NCBI GenBank assembly: GCA_902587565.1
Contig: CACILT010000002.1
Location: 132,884-183,748, forward strand
Reading direction: 5' to 3'
DNA from: an uncultured Alphaproteobacteria bacterium
GTDB taxonomy: Bacteria > Pseudomonadota > Alphaproteobacteria > HIMB59 > GCA-002718135
Length of the DNA: 50,865 nt
Below are positions 26,438 through 35,271 of the stretch, piece after piece. The translations under genes and the position numbers were made by a program. The notes under the pieces were generated by a model. The model worked only from the letters and a program-made list of their open reading frames with translations. It ran no database searches and had not been told where the DNA came from. Each line of letters begins with the position of its first letter. Positions within the stretch are counted from its first letter, which is position 1.

Positions 26438-27608
26438 TTTTATATACAGATTTTCCTGCAATATAGGTTTCACTAATCTCCAAGTCATCTTTTCGTAAAA
26501 GAATAAAATCAGCTAATTTATTTTTTTCAATACTTCCCATAATATTATCTAACCCAATAACTCTTGCTGGTACTAAGCTTGCAGCAATAGCAACTTGGGA
26601 TAAAGTTTTTTTTGAAAACTTGAAATAATTTTGCAATGCTTCAATAGAAGTTAATGATGATCCTGCTAATAAGCCATTATAAGTAGAAGCTTTCCCTTTT
26701 TCTACTGTACACCATCTTCCAGGAAAAAATTCAAACTTAACAGGAACTGGAGAACCGGCTCCCTTAACAGAGTCTGTTTCTAAGAATACTCTATCAGTTG
26801 GCAAGTGAGATAGTAGTTCAACTAATTGAGGATGAACATGAATTCCATCACATATAACTCCAAGAGCAATTCGTGTTTCAGCGATTAAAGCATCAGTTAA
26901 AGATAATACATGAACACCTGTGTCATCTGGTGGATAAGTTGGAAGTGCATCATACATATGTGTTACAGCATCAACCCCCCAATCTGCAAATTTAGGAACA
27001 TCAATTGGATTGGCTCCACTGTGACCTAAATGAATTGAAATTTTTTCTTTTTTGAGTCTCTTTATAAATTCTTCTGAGCCATTCATTTCTGGCGCTAATG
27101 TCAGAGCTTTTAGTTTACCCTGGCATGCATCTAATAATTCTTCAGCTAAAGATACAGAAGGATTTCGAAGATTTTTAGGATCATGTGCCCCAGGTAATGC
27201 AAAACAAGGTCCCTCTGAATGAATTCCTAAAACACGCGCTCCTTTTTTAGCTTTATCAATATCATTTGATAATGCGTTTAATAAAGTTTTAGTTTTTTCA
27301 GGTGGCAGACATGGTGTCGAAGGTAAAAAACCTGTCACTCCTACTGATGGTAGTATTTTAGAATTATCAACAGTACAATTTTCTTCCGCATGACCATACA
27401 AATAATTTAAAAAACCATGTTGCAGAACATCAATCATTCCTGGAAAGATAAAGTTATTCTGACCATCAATTATTTTCCAGTCATCAGAAATATTTTCATT
27501 TGGATTTAAAATATCAACAATTTTATCGCCATCAATTAGAAGATCTTTATCTTCTTCTCCATATGGAGTTACCAAAGTAACATTTGTAAATCTTTGTTTG
27601 TGTTGCAT
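26430..27608 (-). CDS. nagA: N-acetylglucosamine-6-phosphate deacetylase
   Basis: This amidohydrolase removes acetate from GlcNAc-6-P, the product of the NanE step. The 392-residue protein has HSEGPCFALPGAH at 130-142 with metal ligand E132, H193 and H196 in IHLGHSG, and H217 in VTHMYDAL. DGIHVHP follows at 254-260, and the catalytic Asp is D279 in LETDS. These are the expected ligands of the family. It connects the nan operon to amino sugar catabolism, although it lies in a separate minus-strand unit. nagB is not in the window. Confidence 0.9.
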   Translation of the reverse strand: MQHKQRFTNVTLVTPYGEEDKDLLIDGDKIVDILNPNENISDDWKIIDGQNNFIFPGMIDVLQHGFLNYLYGHAEENCTVDNSKILPSVGVTGFLPSTPCLPPEKTKTLLNALSNDIDKAKKGARVLGIHSEGPCFALPGAHDPKNLRNPSVSLAEELLDACQGKLKALTLAPEMNGSEEFIKRLKKEKISIHLGHSGANPIDVPKFADWGVDAVTHMYDALPTYPPDDTGVHVLSLTDALIAETRIALGVICDGIHVHPQLVELLSHLPTDRVFLETDSVKGAGSPVPVKFEFFPGRWCTVEKGKASTYNGLLAGSSLTSIEALQNYFKFSKKTLSQVAIAASLVPARVIGLDNIMGSIEKNKLADFILLRKDDLEISETYIAGKSVYKSE

Positions 27609-27678
27609 ATATTTAATTTAATATTAAGGTAAAACCTAAAACAACTATAGTGAAAAAACAAGAACTAGGGGAAATAAG

Positions 27679-28443
27679 ATGAAAGACCAATGTGTATGTA
27701 TAACTGGATCTACGCATGGTATAGGATTTGGAATTGCAGAGGCATTTGCTAAAAAAGGAGCAAAAATTGTCATTAATTCTCATGATAAAGATAATGGCGC
27801 TTTAGATAAGCTCCAAAAATTGACTGAGTGTTATTTTGTACAATCAGATCTATCAACAATTGATGGAAATAAAAAACTAATTCAAGAAGCAAAACTTAAA
27901 CTTGGAAAAATAGATACTCTTATAAATAATGCTGGTACCTTTCAAGATACTGATTTTGAAAATATTAATGAAGAAAAATTTGATAAAACATTTAATCTGA
28001 ATGTTAGAGGTTATATGTTTACGTCTCAAGAATTTGTAAAACAAATTTCAAATAATCAAAATAATAGTAGTATTATTTGTATTGGTTCCTCTAACTCTTT
28101 AGCAGCTGAAAAAAACAGCGTCATGTATGATACTTCCAAAGGAGCAGTACTAATGATGGTTAAATCAATGGCTGTTAGTTTAGCATCAAAGAACATTCGT
28201 GTTAATGGTATTGGTCCAGGAATACTTGAAACACCGTTGACTAGTGCAGGTCTAAATAAAGGAAATAATAAAAAAGTAATCAGTTCACAAATTCCACTTG
28301 GAAGAATTGGGGAGCCATCAGATATTGGTGGAGCAGCTGTATTTTTAGCATCTGAAGAAGCAAAATATATTACAGGACAAATGTTATACGTCGATGGTGG
28401 AATTTTAGCTAATCAATTAAATTGGGATGAGTCACTTTTATAA
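27679..28443 (+). CDS. Short-chain dehydrogenase/reductase
   Basis: This 254-residue classical SDR has the cofactor motif TGSTHGIG at the N-terminus and NNAG in LINNAGTF. A serine is in CIGSSNS, YDTSK supplies the catalytic Tyr and Lys, and a C-terminal YITGQMLYVDGG follows. It is NAD(P)-dependent; the substrate is probably a sugar, sugar acid or hydroxy compound. A G-rich AGGGGAA lies about 8 nt before the ATG. It is divergent from nagA across 70 bp and is followed by a RidA gene. Confidence 0.88.
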   Translation: MKDQCVCITGSTHGIGFGIAEAFAKKGAKIVINSHDKDNGALDKLQKLTECYFVQSDLSTIDGNKKLIQEAKLKLGKIDTLINNAGTFQDTDFENINEEKFDKTFNLNVRGYMFTSQEFVKQISNNQNNSSIICIGSSNSLAAEKNSVMYDTSKGAVLMMVKSMAVSLASKNIRVNGIGPGILETPLTSAGLNKGNNKKVISSQIPLGRIGEPSDIGGAAVFLASEEAKYITGQMLYVDGGILANQLNWDESLL

Positions 28444-28466
28444 AAAAAATTAAAAAAGGAGAGAAT

Positions 28467-28856
28467 ATGATTAAAATAATAACCACAGGCGCAAAATCAG
28501 TTTTACCTTTTAGCCCAGCAATCAAAGCAGGAGATTTTGTATATGTTTCAGGCCAAGCATCCGTTGATCGAGAAAATGGTTCAGTCATTGAAGGGACATT
28601 TGAAGAAGAAATGAGACGTTCAATTGAAAATTTGGAAGTGATTTTAAAAGAAGCAGGTTTGACCTTGGATCATGTTATTAATGTGAAAGGCTACGTAGCT
28701 GATCAAAAAGATTTAAAAGAATATAATAAAATTTATCCTGAATATTTTAAAGATCCACTACCAACAAGAAGTACAATTGTAAAAGTGTTGCCTACTTTCT
28801 TAAAATTTGAGCTTGATTGTGTTGCTTATGCACCAAATACTAGACAAGAAGGATAA
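28467..28856 (+). CDS. RidA family reactive-intermediate deaminase
   Basis: This 129-residue Rid/YjgF/UK114 protein hydrolyses enamine or imine intermediates made by PLP enzymes. The conserved arginine is in LPTRSTI and the C-terminal glutamate in FELDCVAY. A strong Shine-Dalgarno (AAGGAGAG) precedes the ATG. It is the second gene of a pair with the SDR and ends at the base before the convergent D-threonine-aldolase-like gene. Several PLP enzymes nearby could supply its substrates. Confidence 0.9.
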   Translation: MIKIITTGAKSVLPFSPAIKAGDFVYVSGQASVDRENGSVIEGTFEEEMRRSIENLEVILKEAGLTLDHVINVKGYVADQKDLKEYNKIYPEYFKDPLPTRSTIVKVLPTFLKFELDCVAYAPNTRQEG

Positions 28857-30137
28857 TTAAAAATAAGTTAATATTCCATCAAGAACATTATAGTCATCAT
28901 CAACAACTGGAATAAACTTCCATTTATCAAATGCTGTGCATGGATGTGAAATACCAGAACAAATCATATCCCCTACCTGCCATTGATGATTATCAGCAAG
29001 TTTAACAAAGGCATGCTGATCATTTGTGCTAAATATTTCTGCTTCACCAATATCTAAGAAACCTTCACCAGGTCTAAATCTTTTTATAGGTTTTGGTAAA
29101 CCTGAATCATATGGAGCATCTCGTTTTCCCATAGTTAGAAAAGCAAGATTATTTTCAGGAATGGATTGTACATAGGACCAAATTTCAAGAGCTGGTTGCA
29201 GAGATTGATCCCATTGTCTATTGGAATCACTTTTAGCTGTCTCAAGTGCATCCAAATAAGGTCCATGATCATGTGTAATATAACATCCACTTCGTAATAG
29301 TACTTTAATAGGAACACTGAGTTTAATTTTTGAAAATCTTTCCCCCACAATATCAAAATGAGTTGATCCACCAGCAGTAATTAATAATTCATTTAGATGA
29401 GAGTAATAATTTGAAGGAATATCATTAATAATATCTTCAATCTTTGAACAAAAATCATGCACAGCATCTGATCCTTTCATTGCTACAGCTGCTATACCCT
29501 CGTATGAAGAAATACCTGCGAAAGTAAAATTCTTTGATGAATCCTCTCCAATTATATTAACAAGTTTTAAAAAATCTTCTTTTTTACGTATACCAGTCCG
29601 TCCATTTTCCGCACCTACTTCGGGTAATAAATTTATTGGGTTGGTTAAATTTTGATCACCAAGATTTTTTTTTATATTTAAAAACTGCTCAATAGAATCA
29701 ACAAAACAATAGAAAGAGAATTTTTTATTTTGATTAATATATGATGCTATTGTTTCTAAATGTGATTTACCTAAAAGTTGATTAGCAAGTAAAACTTTTT
29801 TTATACCAAAATCAAACATAACTTGAATTTGATTAATAGCACCAGCTGTAATGCCCCATGCTCCATGTTTTATCTGCTCAGAAAAAATCTGAGGAGCCAT
29901 GGTAGTTTTACCATGAGGTGCAATATCTAGATTATGTTTTTCTAAATAATTAGAAAAAGTTTTCAAGTTATGAAGATAATTTTTTTGTTTTAATACCATT
30001 AATGGCATAGGCATATCTTCCTTCAAAATATTCCATTTTTTATTTTTTAATTCTTTTAGTGGGAATGGTTCACTTGAACCTGGAATACCTTTGGTTCGCC
30101 TATCTAAAATAGTATTTTGAATTTCACTTAAATCCAT
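28857..30137 (-). CDS. D-threonine aldolase / D-serine dehydratase-like PLP enzyme (fold type III)
   Basis: The 426-residue protein has an alanine-racemase-type barrel with PLP lysine K77 in APHGKTTMAP. Later come a GAENGRTGIR segment and a C-terminal D-serine-dehydratase-like domain with SHPCTAFDKW, whose His and Cys are the likely zinc ligands. The family includes D-threonine aldolases, D-serine dehydratases and D-3-hydroxyaspartate enzymes; the substrate is open. Its start codon touches the end of the upstream aldolase gene, so both belong to the minus-strand operon running from 34527. Confidence 0.85.
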   Translation of the reverse strand: MDLSEIQNTILDRRTKGIPGSSEPFPLKELKNKKWNILKEDMPMPLMVLKQKNYLHNLKTFSNYLEKHNLDIAPHGKTTMAPQIFSEQIKHGAWGITAGAINQIQVMFDFGIKKVLLANQLLGKSHLETIASYINQNKKFSFYCFVDSIEQFLNIKKNLGDQNLTNPINLLPEVGAENGRTGIRKKEDFLKLVNIIGEDSSKNFTFAGISSYEGIAAVAMKGSDAVHDFCSKIEDIINDIPSNYYSHLNELLITAGGSTHFDIVGERFSKIKLSVPIKVLLRSGCYITHDHGPYLDALETAKSDSNRQWDQSLQPALEIWSYVQSIPENNLAFLTMGKRDAPYDSGLPKPIKRFRPGEGFLDIGEAEIFSTNDQHAFVKLADNHQWQVGDMICSGISHPCTAFDKWKFIPVVDDDYNVLDGILTYF

Positions 30138-30961
30138 TAAGAATTAATTTCTTCAAACTGACTAACTAAATTCTCTGCATAATCAGATAATGCAATTACA
30201 TCAGCACCAATATTTAGAAGATTGTATCCCATATCAATATAATTTTTTGCAACTCCGGGTCCACCTGGAGTAGCTGCAATTTTATTATTTTTTCTTGCTA
30301 CTTCTGCAACTTTTTTTCTTGCACTTACAACATCAGGATGATCCATTTGACCTGGAACGCCTAGTGAAAGAGAATAATCTCCGGGTCCAAAAAATAGTGC
30401 ATCTACACCTTCCATTTCAGCAATAGCTTCAACATCATTAATAACTTCAGGTGTTTCAATCTGATAGATTACTAATCTCTCTTGATTAGCTTGCTTAATA
30501 TACTCTGGCATATCAAGCTTTGTATATTTTCCATCATTGTTACCACCATCAACTCCTCTTTTGCCAATAGGAGGAAATTTTGTAAACTCCTCAATCTCTT
30601 TCGCATCTGCTAAACTTTTTATTTGAGGTATTATTAATCCTGTACAATCCACTTCTAAACCTCTGATGTAATTACTATAACTACCTCTGTTAACACGAAG
30701 AAGAGAGTCAACATCATATATCTTTGCCGCGTTACTCTGATTTTCAGCTTGATTATAGTCGAGTGATCCATGTTCCATACAAAGCCAGATGGCATCTGGT
30801 TGTGCTAAGGCAAAAATTTCTGCTACTTTAATATCAACTGTGTTGCATTTTAATATTGTTGCAACTTTCCCTTCACTAGTCGTTCTTTTTACTCTACTCT
30901 TGCGAAAAGTATTAAATGGTTTTGTTCCATTATTTGTTGTTGTTTCATCATATTTAGTCAT
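30137..30961 (-). CDS. HpcH/HpaI family class II aldolase
   Basis: This 274-residue TIM-barrel aldolase is related to HpaI, 2-dehydro-3-deoxyglucarate aldolase and 2-keto-3-deoxy-L-rhamnonate aldolase. WLCMEHGSLDY near residues 56-66, IYQIETPE with the metal-ligand glutamate, and LFFGPGDYSLSLG are diagnostic. It cleaves or forms a bond between pyruvate and an aldehyde using a divalent metal. Together with the SDR and Gfo/Idh genes next to it, it suggests breakdown of a sugar acid (inference). Confidence 0.88.
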   Translation of the reverse strand: MTKYDETTTNNGTKPFNTFRKSRVKRTTSEGKVATILKCNTVDIKVAEIFALAQPDAIWLCMEHGSLDYNQAENQSNAAKIYDVDSLLRVNRGSYSNYIRGLEVDCTGLIIPQIKSLADAKEIEEFTKFPPIGKRGVDGGNNDGKYTKLDMPEYIKQANQERLVIYQIETPEVINDVEAIAEMEGVDALFFGPGDYSLSLGVPGQMDHPDVVSARKKVAEVARKNNKIAATPGGPGVAKNYIDMGYNLLNIGADVIALSDYAENLVSQFEEINS

Positions 30962-30976
30962 ATTGTTTATCCTTTG

Positions 30977-31768
30977 TTATTTTGCAGTATATCCACCATC
31001 AACAGCAATAATTGTTCCTGTCAAATAAGCTGAAGAGTCTGATGCTAAAAAAATTATTGGACCTTTTAAATCAGTACTATTAGCCATTCGTCCTAGCTGG
31101 GTTCTTTTACTATAATTTTCAACAAATCTGTCTGGATGGGAAGGAACTTTAAACCCTCCTGGAGCTAAACAATTAACACGAATATTAAAAGGACCTAACA
31201 TACTTGCTGCCCATCTTGTAAAATTGTGCATGCCTCCCTTTTCATAAAAATATAAAGGAGAAGTAGCAGGTGTGAAATCTGTACCTTCATAATTGCCATT
31301 TTCCACGCCAACAGTACCCATCATTGATCCAATATTTATAATGGATCCAGATTTATTTTTTTTCATTCCTTCAGCAAACATATTTGTAATTTTAAATAGT
31401 GCTGATGCATTTATTCTTAAGCTTTTGTCAAAATCATCTAGACTGTTATCCCAACCAAGGCTGCCGTGTTCTCTAGAGACTGCATTATTTATCAAGACAT
31501 CACATTTTCCACTTTTCTCAATAATGTCATTGTATAATTTTTCGATTGAGTCATCCTGAGATAAATCTAATTGTAATGCAGTAACTTTAAAGCCTCGTTT
31601 TGTCTCTTCTTCTGCTACTTGTTGTAAACTTTCAAGATTTCGTGAAGCTATATATGTATCTGCTCCAGCTTCAGCTAATGCTTCCACTATTTGTCTCCCG
31701 TAAAGTCCAGCTCCTCCAGTAACAAGTGCAACTTTACCTTTCAAAGAAAAACTATCTAAAACATTCAT
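30977..31768 (-). CDS. Short-chain dehydrogenase/reductase, gluconate-5-dehydrogenase-like
   Basis: This 263-residue SDR has VTGGAGLYGRQIVEAL at the N-terminus and NNAVSRE. A serine is in NIGSMMG, a YFYEK tyrosine/lysine pair follows, and the C-terminal YLTGTIIAVDGG closes the fold. Its product probably oxidises or reduces a sugar acid or alditol. The gene follows the Gfo/Idh gene upstream without a gap and precedes the aldolase gene by 15 bp. Confidence 0.88.
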   Translation of the reverse strand: MNVLDSFSLKGKVALVTGGAGLYGRQIVEALAEAGADTYIASRNLESLQQVAEEETKRGFKVTALQLDLSQDDSIEKLYNDIIEKSGKCDVLINNAVSREHGSLGWDNSLDDFDKSLRINASALFKITNMFAEGMKKNKSGSIINIGSMMGTVGVENGNYEGTDFTPATSPLYFYEKGGMHNFTRWAASMLGPFNIRVNCLAPGGFKVPSHPDRFVENYSKRTQLGRMANSTDLKGPIIFLASDSSAYLTGTIIAVDGGYTAK

Positions 31769-32728
31769 CTAACTAACCTCACTTAAATTAATTTTAATTC
31801 CACCTTCTTCTCTACTCTTTATGCCAGCAGCAACAAGTTGCATTAATTCTTTAGTTTCCTCCCATGGAACTGGTTTTACACCTGTTCGTAAATAATGAAC
31901 GTATGACTCTAATTGTTTTTTAAATGCATAAAAAGTATCATTTGATTTTATTTGTATTCCACTTTTAGTTCCAACTAAAGAAACAAGACCAAAACCTCCA
32001 ATCATATCAAAGACATTAGCAATATTAATATCGATACCTTTTGAATGATGTAAATGAACAATATTTCTATCTTTATCTCCTAGATTTTGTATTGAGGTAA
32101 AGCCTGGACCAACAATTGGATATAATGTTTCTAAAGCGTGTATCCCATATTTTTCCCAACTTTTTGCCATAGTGACATTAATGTATCTTAGATCACCTAG
32201 TTCGTAAGTTGATTGATGGTATGGCTCGTACTCTTTACAATATCGCATTGCAGAAGAACTAATTATCGGCTTTCCTTCATTAATCCACTGTTGAAAAATT
32301 TTTAGATCAGTAAAATTATCGCATAATGGTTTATCAACAAAGATTGGTACATTTGCCTCAACGAATAGTTTACACCTCTCAACATGCTCTGAACCAATAT
32401 CAGTTGCAACTAAAACTGCATCGACTTGTCCAATCACATCTTTTGGATCTTCAACAATATTTTCAATTTCTGCAACTTTAGCGACAAGTTTTGCATCCTC
32501 AGGATTATCTGTCCATACATGTGAAACTTCTACATCTTTTAATCCTAGGGTATTTTTTGGTTGTTTTGAAATATAATCAATAATTGCTGCATAAGGACAT
32601 TGAGCTAATGCTTCAGCGTTATATCGACCGTTAATAATTATACTCCATGAGTAAGGATGTCCATTTCCTTCCGTCATTCCTAGCATTGCTAATTTGATTT
32701 TTTTATTTTCTATGGGAAACTGAATCAT
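31769..32728 (-). CDS. Gfo/Idh/MocA family oxidoreductase
   Basis: This 319-residue NAD(P)-dependent sugar or inositol oxidoreductase has an N-terminal LGMTEGNGHPYSWS in place of the simple GxGxxG. That is a feature of a subgroup of the family. VDKPL supplies the catalytic lysine region, and the C-terminal domain is a beta-sheet substrate domain. The stop touches the SDR start downstream, so the two are likely co-translated and may act on the same sugar. Confidence 0.85.
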   Translation of the reverse strand: MIQFPIENKKIKLAMLGMTEGNGHPYSWSIIINGRYNAEALAQCPYAAIIDYISKQPKNTLGLKDVEVSHVWTDNPEDAKLVAKVAEIENIVEDPKDVIGQVDAVLVATDIGSEHVERCKLFVEANVPIFVDKPLCDNFTDLKIFQQWINEGKPIISSSAMRYCKEYEPYHQSTYELGDLRYINVTMAKSWEKYGIHALETLYPIVGPGFTSIQNLGDKDRNIVHLHHSKGIDINIANVFDMIGGFGLVSLVGTKSGIQIKSNDTFYAFKKQLESYVHYLRTGVKPVPWEETKELMQLVAAGIKSREEGGIKINLSEVS

Positions 32729-32741
32729 TAATTAATATCAC

Positions 32742-33521
32742 TTACCACGCTGTCCAACCACCATCAACTATAAGTGAATGACCCGTCATATAACTTGATG
32801 CATCAGATAAAAGAAAAATTGTTGGTTTTGCAGTTTCGATGGGTTTACCGAAACGTTTTAACATTGTAGAATTTTTTAAATTACTCAAAAATTTTTTATT
32901 ATTGTTTGCAGCCTTAGTTATGTTTGGAAAAGGTCCAGGTACAATTGCATTAATACGAATATTATTTTTACCATAATACGAGGAAAAATATTTTACCATT
33001 TGGTTTAGACCAGCTTTTCCAGCACCATATTCTACAGGATTAGGATTAATATTTTTTGGATACATTTCCATTTTTGGTGATACTAATCCATACATTGAAG
33101 CAAACATTACGATACTTCCACCTTTTTTCATTTTATTTGCCACACCTCTCATAAGTAAAAAAGGGCCTGTTAAGTTAATTTGATTAGCTTTATTAAATTT
33201 TTCTGCAGTTAATTCAGATAGTTTATCAGCAGTTGATCCAAATGTTGCGTTAACTAATCCATCTATATATTTAAATTTTTGATAAGCTAATTTAATATTT
33301 TTAGAAATTGATTCAGGCTCAATCATATTTAAGCAAGAAAATATAATTTTACTTTTAGGATATTTTTTTTGTAATTTTTTTATTACTAATTCAGATCTTT
33401 TGATGTCTTGATCGGCTAAAAATATATTTCCTTCCAGTTTCAATATTTCTTCGCATAAAACTGAGCCAAGATATCCACTACCTCCGGCAATAAAAATATT
33501 TTTATTTTTCAAACTAATCAT
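32742..33521 (-). CDS. Short-chain dehydrogenase/reductase
   Basis: This 259-residue SDR has IAGGSGYLGSVLCEEI at the N-terminus, SIVMFASMYG with the catalytic serine, YGAGKAG with Tyr and Lys, and SSYMTGHSLIVDGGW at the C-terminus. It belongs to the family that often partners with Gfo/Idh enzymes in sugar pathways. It lies 1 nt after the upstream Gfo/Idh gene. The substrate is unknown. Confidence 0.87.
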   Translation of the reverse strand: MISLKNKNIFIAGGSGYLGSVLCEEILKLEGNIFLADQDIKRSELVIKKLQKKYPKSKIIFSCLNMIEPESISKNIKLAYQKFKYIDGLVNATFGSTADKLSELTAEKFNKANQINLTGPFLLMRGVANKMKKGGSIVMFASMYGLVSPKMEMYPKNINPNPVEYGAGKAGLNQMVKYFSSYYGKNNIRINAIVPGPFPNITKAANNNKKFLSNLKNSTMLKRFGKPIETAKPTIFLLSDASSYMTGHSLIVDGGWTAW

Positions 33522-33522
33522 A

Positions 33523-34527
33523 TTAACTGATTTTAATTATTTTTTTATCTTTCCAAGACGATTTAGCAGCCAATACAACTTTTAAATTTAAATAAGCTTC
33601 TTCTAAAGTTGCTAAGTCACAATCTTTACCTTCATAACCATCTAAAAATCTGTTTGCCTGTAAAAGAAAATTATTTTGATGTACTTCCATTGGATCTTGA
33701 CCTTTCATATAATCTTTTTGATCTTTCCAAACACCACTATCATCATCAGCAAACATTAAAGTAGAATGATCAAGTTTAATATTACCTTTAGTGCCAATAA
33801 ACTCATATGTATTAATATTTGGTTTCTGAAATTGATTAACAGTTATATTGGCTAAACATCCATTAGAAAATTTTATATTAATAAGACAAGTATCCTCAGT
33901 TTCTGTTCCCTCTAATACTAATCTGTCGTACATACATCCTACCTCTTCAGGAATACCCAATATCCAAATTAATTGATCAATCATATGAGTAGAAGCATCA
34001 AGAATGGCTCCGCCTCCAGTTTCTTCTTTTGCATAATAAATAGTTTGATAATCTGGCCTATATTTAGGAAACTCTTGAGAAGAATTAATATAAGCTAATT
34101 TAACGTCGCCAATTTTATTATTCATAATTTGATCTTTTAAGGCTCTGGAGACTAAGCTATTTCTTCTTGTATATCCTACACGAACAAATAATTTTTTTTC
34201 TCTGACCTCTTCTATAATGTTTTCCAGACCATCAATTTTTGTAGAAAGAGGTTTTTCTACCATAAATGATAGATTATTTTTTATACAAAACTGCATATGT
34301 TCCATATGCCAATTAGCTGGTGAACATATTATTGCTAGATCAAATTTTTGATTAACTTCATCAAGAGAATTAAATGTATGTTGAATTTCAAATTCACTAT
34401 TTAAGTTTTTTTGTTTATTAACATCTGGTTCAACAATAGAAATTTTAGCTCTGCTAGTTCCCAAATAACCTTTAATATGTCTTTTACCAATTCCACCTGC
34501 TCCAATTATTAAAATATTATAAATCAT
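33523..34527 (-). CDS. Gfo/Idh/MocA family oxidoreductase
   Basis: This 334-residue protein has the dinucleotide motif IIGAGGIGKRH at residues 6-16, VEKPLST with the catalytic lysine, and GGGAILDASTHMID with the conserved His. It is the first gene of the minus-strand operon that ends at 28857 and is divergent from the RraA-like gene. A role in oxidising a cyclic sugar or a nucleotide sugar is typical of the family; the substrate cannot be read here. Confidence 0.88.
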   Translation of the reverse strand: MIYNILIIGAGGIGKRHIKGYLGTSRAKISIVEPDVNKQKNLNSEFEIQHTFNSLDEVNQKFDLAIICSPANWHMEHMQFCIKNNLSFMVEKPLSTKIDGLENIIEEVREKKLFVRVGYTRRNSLVSRALKDQIMNNKIGDVKLAYINSSQEFPKYRPDYQTIYYAKEETGGGAILDASTHMIDQLIWILGIPEEVGCMYDRLVLEGTETEDTCLINIKFSNGCLANITVNQFQKPNINTYEFIGTKGNIKLDHSTLMFADDDSGVWKDQKDYMKGQDPMEVHQNNFLLQANRFLDGYEGKDCDLATLEEAYLNLKVVLAAKSSWKDKKIIKIS

Positions 34528-34614
34528 TATTTATATAAAACTAACTTGACCACTTTATAATAGTATGATGTTATATGAATAAGTAAATTGATAATATAAA
34601 TAAATTCAAAAAAA

Positions 34615-35271
34615 ATGGCTCTTAATTTTGAAGAATATAAAACGAAACTTTATTCAGCTGTATTAGCTGATACATTAGATAGTTTGGGTTATCATAAACA
34701 AACATTAACACCTGGTATCAAATCAATAAAACCAGATGTAATTATATGTGGGCTTGCGAGAGTTGGCTTGTACATGCCTATTTATCATGATGATGAAAAT
34801 ACAAATGTTTACGAACATGAAATAGCATTGATTGATAGTTTAAAAGAAAATGAAATTGCTGTTTTATGTTGTCATGGAAATGAAAAGATAGCTCCATGGG
34901 GAGAATTATTATCAACTCGAGCAACTTATCTAAAATCAGCAGGTTGTTTAACAGATGGTTGCGTTCGTGATACAAAAATGATTAATGAAATTGGTTTTCC
35001 GGTTTTTGCAAAAGGCACTAATCCTGTTGATACAAAATTTAGAGGTAAAATGATGATGGCAGATGTGCCAGGCGAAATAGCAAATGTCTATGTAGAAAGT
35101 GGAGATTTGGTATTCGGCGATAATGATGGTGTTGTTATAGTACCATCTAAAGTTATTAATGAAGTAATAAGAAAAGCTCTAGAAAAAGTAAGTAGTGAAA
35201 ATACTGTTAGAGATGAACTACAAAAAGGGGATAGTTTAACTGCCGTATTTGAGAAACATAAAATTTTATAA
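34615..35271 (+). CDS. RraA-family protein / 4-hydroxy-4-methyl-2-oxoglutarate aldolase-like
   Basis: This 218-residue protein has the RraA fold signature LTDGCVRDTKMI, in which Arg-Asp bind the oxo-acid and metal. GDLVFGDNDGVVIVPS follows. Family members are either class II pyruvate aldolases or RNase E inhibitors. Placement beside sugar-acid genes favours an aldolase or oxaloacetate decarboxylase role (inference). It is divergent from the Gfo/Idh operon across 87 bp, and its last 6 nt overlap the convergent ispE gene. Confidence 0.83.
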   Translation: MALNFEEYKTKLYSAVLADTLDSLGYHKQTLTPGIKSIKPDVIICGLARVGLYMPIYHDDENTNVYEHEIALIDSLKENEIAVLCCHGNEKIAPWGELLSTRATYLKSAGCLTDGCVRDTKMINEIGFPVFAKGTNPVDTKFRGKMMMADVPGEIANVYVESGDLVFGDNDGVVIVPSKVINEVIRKALEKVSSENTVRDELQKGDSLTAVFEKHKIL

